This document shows, piece after piece, positions 59,408 through 64,000 of a DNA stretch of 64,000 nucleotides. A model generated the notes under the pieces. The model saw only the letters and a program-made list of their open reading frames with translations, was not told the DNA's origin and did not search any database. Within the stretch, counting starts at the first letter, position 1. Each line of letters begins with the position of its first letter. The stretch spans positions 1 to 64,000 of the forward strand of contig JBBRVG010000007.1 in assembly GCA_038247115.1 (NCBI GenBank). The letters run 5' to 3'. The DNA is from Pseudaeromonas sp038247115 (lineage in GTDB: Bacteria; Pseudomonadota; Gammaproteobacteria; Enterobacterales; Aeromonadaceae). The translations under genes were made by a program, and so were the position numbers.

Positions 59408-60988
59408 TCAGATGTGATTGGCCGTCCATCGACGCTGCTGCCAAGCGACAATCCCCAGAGCGAGCAGGACCCAGGCGATGAGAGGCCAGCTACCGAAGCG
59501 GTTGTAAGGAGTTTGCCCTGAGGCTGGAGCTACATCCACGCGCAATACCTGCTGCTCGAACTGGGGCAACATTTTGATCGGTTGACCGTGGGCGTCGATG
59601 GCCAGGGTGACGCCACTGTTGGTGGCGCGGATCACCGGCTTGCCAAACTCGATGGCGCGCATACGGGTAATGTCCATATGCTGCCAGGGGCCGTGGGAGG
59701 TCCCGAACCAGGTGTCGTTGCTGACCGTCAGCAGATAGTCGGTATCGGCATGGACGTTGCGTCTTAGCTCCTCGGAGAAGGCCATCTCGTAGCAGATAGC
59801 GGTAGCGAAGCGATGGCCATGGACCAGAATGTTCTCCTGCTCCGGCGCCCCACGGCTGAACGAGGACATGGGCAGGTTGAAGAAGGGCGCTATGGGGCGC
59901 AACAGATCGCCAAAGGGTACGAACTCGCCTATTGGCACCAGATGCTGCTTGTAGTAGCGATTGCCATGGGCATATTGATAGCTCTGGATGCCATCCTCAT
60001 CGATCTGCCCCATGCCGATCACGCCGTTATAGAAGCGGCGCTCACTCATATCCAGATACTGAATGCCGGTCAGAAAGCCAGTTTTGTGCTCGCGCATGGC
60101 GCTGTCCACATTGGCCAGGAACTCCTGCATCTCGTTTTCCAGCGCCGGTACGGCTGATTCTGGCCAGACGATAACATCGGCATCCTGATTCAAGCGGCTC
60201 ATCTCCAGATAGCGCAGCAGGGTGGGACGGATGTTTTTCGGATCCCACTTGGCTTCCTGGGCGATATTGCCTTGCATCAGGGCGAAGTTGAGTGGTTTGC
60301 CGGGTGTGGTCCAGCTCAGCGGTTGCAGGCCAGCACCCAAAGCAAAGGCTGCCACCGGCAGCAGCAGCCAGAGTGGCTTGCGTTGGCGCAGGGCCAGGGC
60401 TATGCCGCCACTACTGAGCAGTAACAGCAGGGTGACGCCTTGCACGCCGAGCAAGGGGGCTATGCCAACCAGCGGGCTGTTGATCTGGCTATAACCAAAC
60501 CATAGCCAGGGGAAGCCAGTCATCACATGGCCTAGAGCCCAGTCACTCAGCAGCCAGAGCGCGGGGAAGGCTAGTAGGGTACGAAGCCAATCGGACTTGT
60601 CATCTCGCTGCGGGAATAGACGCGCCCACAGCCAGCAGGCCGCCATGGGGAACAGCGCCAGATAGGCCGCTAGCAGCGCGACCATCAGGAAGGCCACCGG
60701 CAGGGCTATACCGCCGAATACCGTCATGCTGATATGGATCCACCATAGACCCGGCAGGTTGAGGCCGAAGGCGAAGGTGAAACCCAGCGCTGCGGCGCGT
60801 TTGGGATCTTGGTTGGCCAGCAGCAGCTGTAACAGCGCAAGGGAAACCAGCGCCAGCGGCCAGATATTCCAGGGGCCGAAGGCCGGTGTGGCCAGAGCGC
60901 CTGCCAGTGCTGCGGATACCAGGCCAGCCCAGCCCGACGTGAGCGAGGTGCACCAGTTGGAGCGTGAAGCTAAGAGTCGGGTCATCAT
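59408..60988 (-). CDS. lnt: Apolipoprotein N-acyltransferase Lnt
   Basis: 526 residues: six or so N-terminal membrane helices then a periplasmic nitrilase domain. Catalytic residues are in WPESAVPALE (Glu), YYKQHLVPIGEFVPFG (Lys) and ICYEMAF (Cys). It adds the third acyl chain to lipoproteins. Tandem ATG codons occur at 60988/60985 and the ribosome-binding site is weak, so it may depend on coupling or readthrough from corC. A hairpin sits between it and corC. Confidence 0.96.
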   Translation of the reverse strand: MMTRLLASRSNWCTSLTSGWAGLVSAALAGALATPAFGPWNIWPLALVSLALLQLLLANQDPKRAAALGFTFAFGLNLPGLWWIHISMTVFGGIALPVAFLMVALLAAYLALFPMAACWLWARLFPQRDDKSDWLRTLLAFPALWLLSDWALGHVMTGFPWLWFGYSQINSPLVGIAPLLGVQGVTLLLLLSSGGIALALRQRKPLWLLLPVAAFALGAGLQPLSWTTPGKPLNFALMQGNIAQEAKWDPKNIRPTLLRYLEMSRLNQDADVIVWPESAVPALENEMQEFLANVDSAMREHKTGFLTGIQYLDMSERRFYNGVIGMGQIDEDGIQSYQYAHGNRYYKQHLVPIGEFVPFGDLLRPIAPFFNLPMSSFSRGAPEQENILVHGHRFATAICYEMAFSEELRRNVHADTDYLLTVSNDTWFGTSHGPWQHMDITRMRAIEFGKPVIRATNSGVTLAIDAHGQPIKMLPQFEQQVLRVDVAPASGQTPYNRFGSWPLIAWVLLALGIVAWQQRRWTANHI

Positions 60989-61041
60989 GGTTAAGTTCTG
61001 AGTCTATGGGTTAGGATTTGAATGCAGAGCGTCTGCTAAAA

Positions 61042-61076
61042 GCAGACCGCCAGCCCATTGGGAGCTGGCGGTCTGC
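61042..61076 (-). terminator. Strong hairpin between corC and lnt
   Basis: A 13-bp perfect stem GCAGACCGCCAGC / GCTGGCGGTCTGC with a 9-base loop, followed on the minus strand by TTTTAGC. It probably terminates or attenuates corC transcription before lnt. Confidence 0.7.
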
Positions 61077-61112
61077 GGAAGTATGCCGCGTCATCCACGT
61101 CATCGGTCAGGA

Positions 61113-62000
61113 TCAATCGTCGTGGTTTTCGCCGTCGGCCTCGTGGGTCTGCGGTATCTTGACCTGCAGCTGCAGCAAGCGGCGGCGGTCGGCATGGACC
61201 ACCTTGAAGGTGAACCCAGCCAGAGTGACGGCTTCGCCTTTTTTCGGTAGATGACCAAAGGCATGCATCACCAGACCACCCACGGTATCGACTTCATCAT
61301 CACTGAAGCTGGTATCGAAGTAGTCGTTAAACTCTTCAATCGGGGTCAGACCATGGACGGCAAACACGCTCTTGCTGACGCGGCGGATCTGCTCTTGTTC
61401 GTCCTCTCCAGCATCGTATTCATCTTCGATCTCGCCGACGATGAGCTCCAGAATGTCCTCGATGGTGACGAGGCCGGAGACACCCCCAAACTCATCGACT
61501 ACGATAGCCATGTGGTAACGCTGCTGCTGAAACTCTTTGAGCAGCCGGTCAACCCGTTTGCTTTCGGGGACCACCACGGCCGGGCGCAGTACCTTGTCAA
61601 AACTGAAGGGGGCGTCGGTCAGTCCCACGGCAAATTGCAGCAGATCCTTGGCCAGTAGTATGCCTTCGACATGGTCCTTGTCTTCATTGATCACCGGAAA
61701 CCGTGAGTGAGCGGATTCGATGATGATCGGCAAAAATGTCTCCACCGCCTGGTTGCGGCGGATAGTGACCATCTGTGAGCGCGGTATCATGATATCCCGC
61801 ACCCGCAGTTCGGCGATGCCGAGCACACCCTCGATCATCTCCTTGGTCTCTTCGTCGATGACGTCGCGCTCTTCGGCATCCTGGATCATGCCGACCAGTT
61901 CATGGCGATCCTTGGGTTCGCCCTGAAACAGATGGCTGAGGCGATCCAGCCAATTTTTGCGGGTTGTCGAGCTCGGGGACTGACTTTGTTCGTCACTCAT
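61113..62000 (-). CDS. corC: CorC/YbeX CBS-domain protein
   Basis: 295 residues. Two CBS motifs (RDIMIPRSQMVTIRRNQAVETFL ... VEGILLAKDLL and FQQQRYHMAIVVDEFGGVSGLVTIEDILE) are followed by a C-terminal CorC-HlyC domain (VHGLTPIEEFNDYFDTSFSD ... VGGLVMHAFGHLPKKGEAV). It has no membrane segment. YbeX has been linked to ribosome assembly and Mg/Co efflux. It lies 17 bp downstream of ybeY. Confidence 0.95.
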   Translation of the reverse strand: MSDEQSQSPSSTTRKNWLDRLSHLFQGEPKDRHELVGMIQDAEERDVIDEETKEMIEGVLGIAELRVRDIMIPRSQMVTIRRNQAVETFLPIIIESAHSRFPVINEDKDHVEGILLAKDLLQFAVGLTDAPFSFDKVLRPAVVVPESKRVDRLLKEFQQQRYHMAIVVDEFGGVSGLVTIEDILELIVGEIEDEYDAGEDEQEQIRRVSKSVFAVHGLTPIEEFNDYFDTSFSDDEVDTVGGLVMHAFGHLPKKGEAVTLAGFTFKVVHADRRRLLQLQVKIPQTHEADGENHDD

Positions 62001-62017
62001 GGTGTGTGGATAGGTCC

Positions 62018-62482
62018 TTAGATCTCATCGTCTTGATAGGGATTGTCATAGCCGAGCGCCTGCATGAATTCAACTTCCAGGGCTTCCATCTCTTCGGCTT
62101 CTTCATCTTCAATATGGTCATACCCTAACAAATGCAAGCTACCATGCACAACCATATGAGCCCAGTGCGCGAATAAAGGCTTGCCCTGCTCCTGCGCTTC
62201 CTGCTCTACCACCTGACGACAGATGATGAGATCGCCGAGCAGTGATAGTTCGACACCTGGTGGGCACTCGAAGGGAAAAGAGAGCACATTGGTCGGTTTG
62301 TCCTTGCCCCTATAGGTCAGATTCAGCTGATTGCTCTCGGCTTCATCCACCAGACGGATGGTCACTTCGGCCTCTTCTTGAAACGGCAACACGGCTGCAT
62401 CCAGCCAGCGCTGGAAGTCGGCTTCTGTCGGCAGGCCATCGGAACTGCTGCAGGCTAACTGCAAATCGAGGATCACGCTCAT
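62018..62482 (-). CDS. ybeY: Endoribonuclease / rRNA maturation factor YbeY
   Basis: 154 residues. The metal-binding HGxLHLxGYDH motif is intact (VVHGSLHLLGYDHIED), as are TNVLSFPFECPP and LLGDLIICR. It matures the 16S rRNA 3' end and supports ribosome quality control. Its ATG overlaps the ybeZ stop by 4 bases. Confidence 0.97.
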   Translation of the reverse strand: MSVILDLQLACSSSDGLPTEADFQRWLDAAVLPFQEEAEVTIRLVDEAESNQLNLTYRGKDKPTNVLSFPFECPPGVELSLLGDLIICRQVVEQEAQEQGKPLFAHWAHMVVHGSLHLLGYDHIEDEEAEEMEALEVEFMQALGYDNPYQDDEI

Positions 62483-63543
62483 GACGAGGACTCCATATTG
62501 GCTTGCGGTTTTTGCCGTTCCGCTTCCAGCCGGCGTTGCTGCTCTTCGAAGGACTCATAGGCCTTGACGATGCGAGCCACGACCGGGTGCCGCACCACGT
62601 CCTCGGCCTGGAAGAAGTTAAAGGAGAGGCCATCGACCTGACTCAGCACCTCGATAGCATGCCGCAGGCCCGACTTCTGATGGCGGGGCAAGTCGATCTG
62701 GGTGATATCCCCAGTGACTACGGCCTTGGAATTGAAGCCAATCCGGGTCAGGAACATCTTCATCTGCTCGACTGAGGTGTTCTGCCCCTCATCGAGGATG
62801 ATAAAGGCATCGTTCAGGGTGCGGCCGCGCATATAGGCCAGCGGTGCTATCTCGATGATCTGGCGCTCGATCAGTTTCTCGACCCGCTCGAAACCCAGCA
62901 TCTCGAACAGTGCGTCATACAGCGGACGCAAATAAGGATCCACTTTCTGCGACAGATCGCCGGGCAGGAAACCGAGCTTCTCACCGGCCTCGACGGCGGG
63001 GCGTGTCAGCAGGATGCGGCGCACTTCCTGACGCTCCAGCGCATCGACGGCAGCGGCAACGGCAAGGTAGGTCTTGCCGGTACCGGCCGGACCTATGCCG
63101 AAGGTAATGTCGTTGGTCAACACGTTGGCAATGTATTGGGCCTGATTCGGCGTGCGCGGCTTGACCATGCCGCGTTTGGTCTTGATGTTGATTTCCTTGC
63201 CGTAGGGGATGCTGTCAGCGGCTTGCGCGTGGACATCCTCATCCTGTTCCAGGACATGGCATTCGGTAATCGCCAGATGTACCTGATCCGGGGTCAGGTC
63301 GACCAGCTTCTGGCCGCGCACTGGCTGTGTTGCCACATACAGGCGTTTGAGTAGCTCGATCACGGCTTCGGCCTGCAGCGCTTTACCCACCACCTGGAAG
63401 TGGTGATTGCGATAGACGATTTCGACGCCGAGACGGCGCTCGATTTGCTTGATGTTGTCATCGAACGGGCCACAAAGACTGGCCAGACGCTGGGCGTCAG
63501 CCGGTTCCAGATGCAGATCCAGAGTTGTGATATGACGGCTCAA
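62479..63543 (-). CDS. ybeZ: PhoH-like ATPase YbeZ
   Basis: 354 residues. The start is TTG 63543 with GAGAGGA just upstream; family alignment (LEPADAQRLASLCGPFDDNIKQIERRLG) supports it and excludes longer extensions. The ATPase has Walker A GIGPAGTGKTYLA and Walker B AFIILDEGQN, with conserved RPAVEAGEKLGFLPGD. YbeZ binds YbeY in ribosome maturation. It lies 64 bp downstream of miaB, after a terminator. Confidence 0.95.
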   Translation of the reverse strand: MSRHITTLDLHLEPADAQRLASLCGPFDDNIKQIERRLGVEIVYRNHHFQVVGKALQAEAVIELLKRLYVATQPVRGQKLVDLTPDQVHLAITECHVLEQDEDVHAQAADSIPYGKEINIKTKRGMVKPRTPNQAQYIANVLTNDITFGIGPAGTGKTYLAVAAAVDALERQEVRRILLTRPAVEAGEKLGFLPGDLSQKVDPYLRPLYDALFEMLGFERVEKLIERQIIEIAPLAYMRGRTLNDAFIILDEGQNTSVEQMKMFLTRIGFNSKAVVTGDITQIDLPRHQKSGLRHAIEVLSQVDGLSFNFFQAEDVVRHPVVARIVKAYESFEEQQRRLEAERQKPQANMESSS

Positions 63544-63583
63544 AATATCCTCTCGGGCAATTCTTTCGGACAAAGTTAGAAAA

Positions 63584-63601
63584 CGGGGGCTCAAGCCCCC
63601 G
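63584..63601 (-). terminator. Terminator of miaB
   Basis: Stem CGGGGGC / GCCCCCG with loop TTGA on the minus strand, followed by TTTTCTAAC; 7 bp after the miaB stop. Its stop short of ybeZ suggests partial read-through. Confidence 0.8.
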
Positions 63602-63607
63602 GTTGGA

Positions 63608-64000
63608 TCAGGGGCGGAAAGTGGCGACACCCAGCTCGTCGGCGACGCCGTCGGGGCGACGGGCAAGGATCTCGCTGGGGCGAATGCTGTGCCGTAAATC
63701 CATCTGTGCTTCGGTGCGCACCAATTTGCCACGCAGCGAATGGGGGAACACCTCGGTGATCTCCACATCGACGAACTGGCCAATCAGGCGGGCATCGCCC
63801 TCGAAATTGACCACACGGCTGTTTTCGGTACGGCCGCGTAACTCCATCACATCATTCTTGGATGGGCCTTCGACCAGGATGCGCTGGGTGGTACCGAACA
63901 TCTCCCGGCTGTACTGCATCGCCTGGTTATTGATGACCTGCTGCAGGTGATACAGGCGCTCTTTCTTCACCTCCATCGAGGTGTCATCCGGCATGTCGGC
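63608..64000 (-). CDS. miaB: MiaB tRNA methylthiotransferase, C-terminal part (5' end outside window)
   Basis: The last 130 codons. QYSREMFGTTQRILVEGPSKND, ELRGRTENSRVVNFEG and FVDVEITEVFPHSLRGKLV form the C-terminal TRAM domain of MiaB, the radical-SAM enzyme that methylthiolates i6A37 in tRNAs. The radical-SAM Cys residues lie beyond the window. Gene order miaB-ybeZ-ybeY-corC-lnt is conserved. Confidence 0.95.
   Translation of the reverse strand, partial: ADMPDDTSMEVKKERLYHLQQVINNQAMQYSREMFGTTQRILVEGPSKNDVMELRGRTENSRVVNFEGDARLIGQFVDVEITEVFPHSLRGKLVRTEAQMDLRHSIRPSEILARRPDGVADELGVATFRP

Noticed and set aside
1..64000. CRISPR arrays, tRNA or rRNA genes, insertion sequences and integrases
   Set aside because: I looked for regularly spaced repeats, cloverleaf-type ends with CCA context and transposase motifs and saw none I could support.

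Overview
The window looks like a contiguous piece of chromosome from a facultatively anaerobic gammaproteobacterium. The right-hand 25 kb keeps the classical gammaproteobacterial order lipA-lipB-ybeD-dacA-rlpA-mltB-mrdB-mrdA-rlmH-rsfS-nadD-holA-lptE-leuS, then lnt-corC-ybeY-ybeZ-miaB. Proteins such as XanP, NirB/D/C, Hcp/Hcr, NorR and SanA resemble their enterobacterial and aeromonad counterparts. An Aeromonadales-like genome is my best guess from gene content, but the genus cannot be fixed from sequence reading alone.

Layout. 0-9.8 kb: the C-terminal end of a secreted amylase-like enzyme with repeated starch-binding modules, a His/Pro-rich exported protein, an M3 peptidase, two periplasmic binding proteins, an exported ParB-fold protein, an exported TPR-like protein, the xanthine permease XanP and a small lipoprotein. 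9.8-16.7 kb: nitrite and nitrogen-oxide metabolism (nirB-nirD-nirC, hcp-hcr), with a perfect 20-bp palindrome upstream of hcp. 16.7-25.1 kb: a binding protein, a divergent LysR/MFS pair, a PAS-GGDEF protein, an Old Yellow Enzyme (nemA), norR and sanA.

25.2-33.7 kb: an iron-only (Fe-Fe) nitrogenase cluster, with anfA divergent from anfH-anfD-anfG-anfK, an unidentified gene, a flavin split-barrel gene and anfO. The intergenic region carries a clear sigma54 promoter and a GTAC-N6-GTAC dyad. anfK is broken by one in-frame TAA followed directly by ATG. No nifB, nifEN or molybdenum nitrogenase genes lie in the window, so cofactor assembly must be encoded elsewhere.

34-37.6 kb: a bufferin-type RiPP operon (four-Cys DUF2282 precursor, DUF692 multinuclear iron oxidase, DUF2063 partner, DoxX) facing an ECF sigma factor and a small zinc-finger anti-sigma factor. 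37.9-39.1 kb: an AT-richer lipoprotein joining a CBM48-like glycan-binding domain to a Cys-based phosphatase domain, an architecture recalling eukaryotic glucan phosphatases.

39.4-64 kb: lipoate synthesis, peptidoglycan elongation and remodelling (with two tandem RlpA paralogues), ribosome maturation, NAD synthesis, DNA polymerase delta, LptE, LeuRS, an L,D-transpeptidase, a dCache-GGDEF cyclase, a ToxR/ToxS-like membrane pair without a DNA-binding domain, Lnt, CorC, YbeY, YbeZ and the end of miaB. Two copies of a dispersed palindromic repeat lie in intergenic DNA near 33.8 kb and 58.1 kb.
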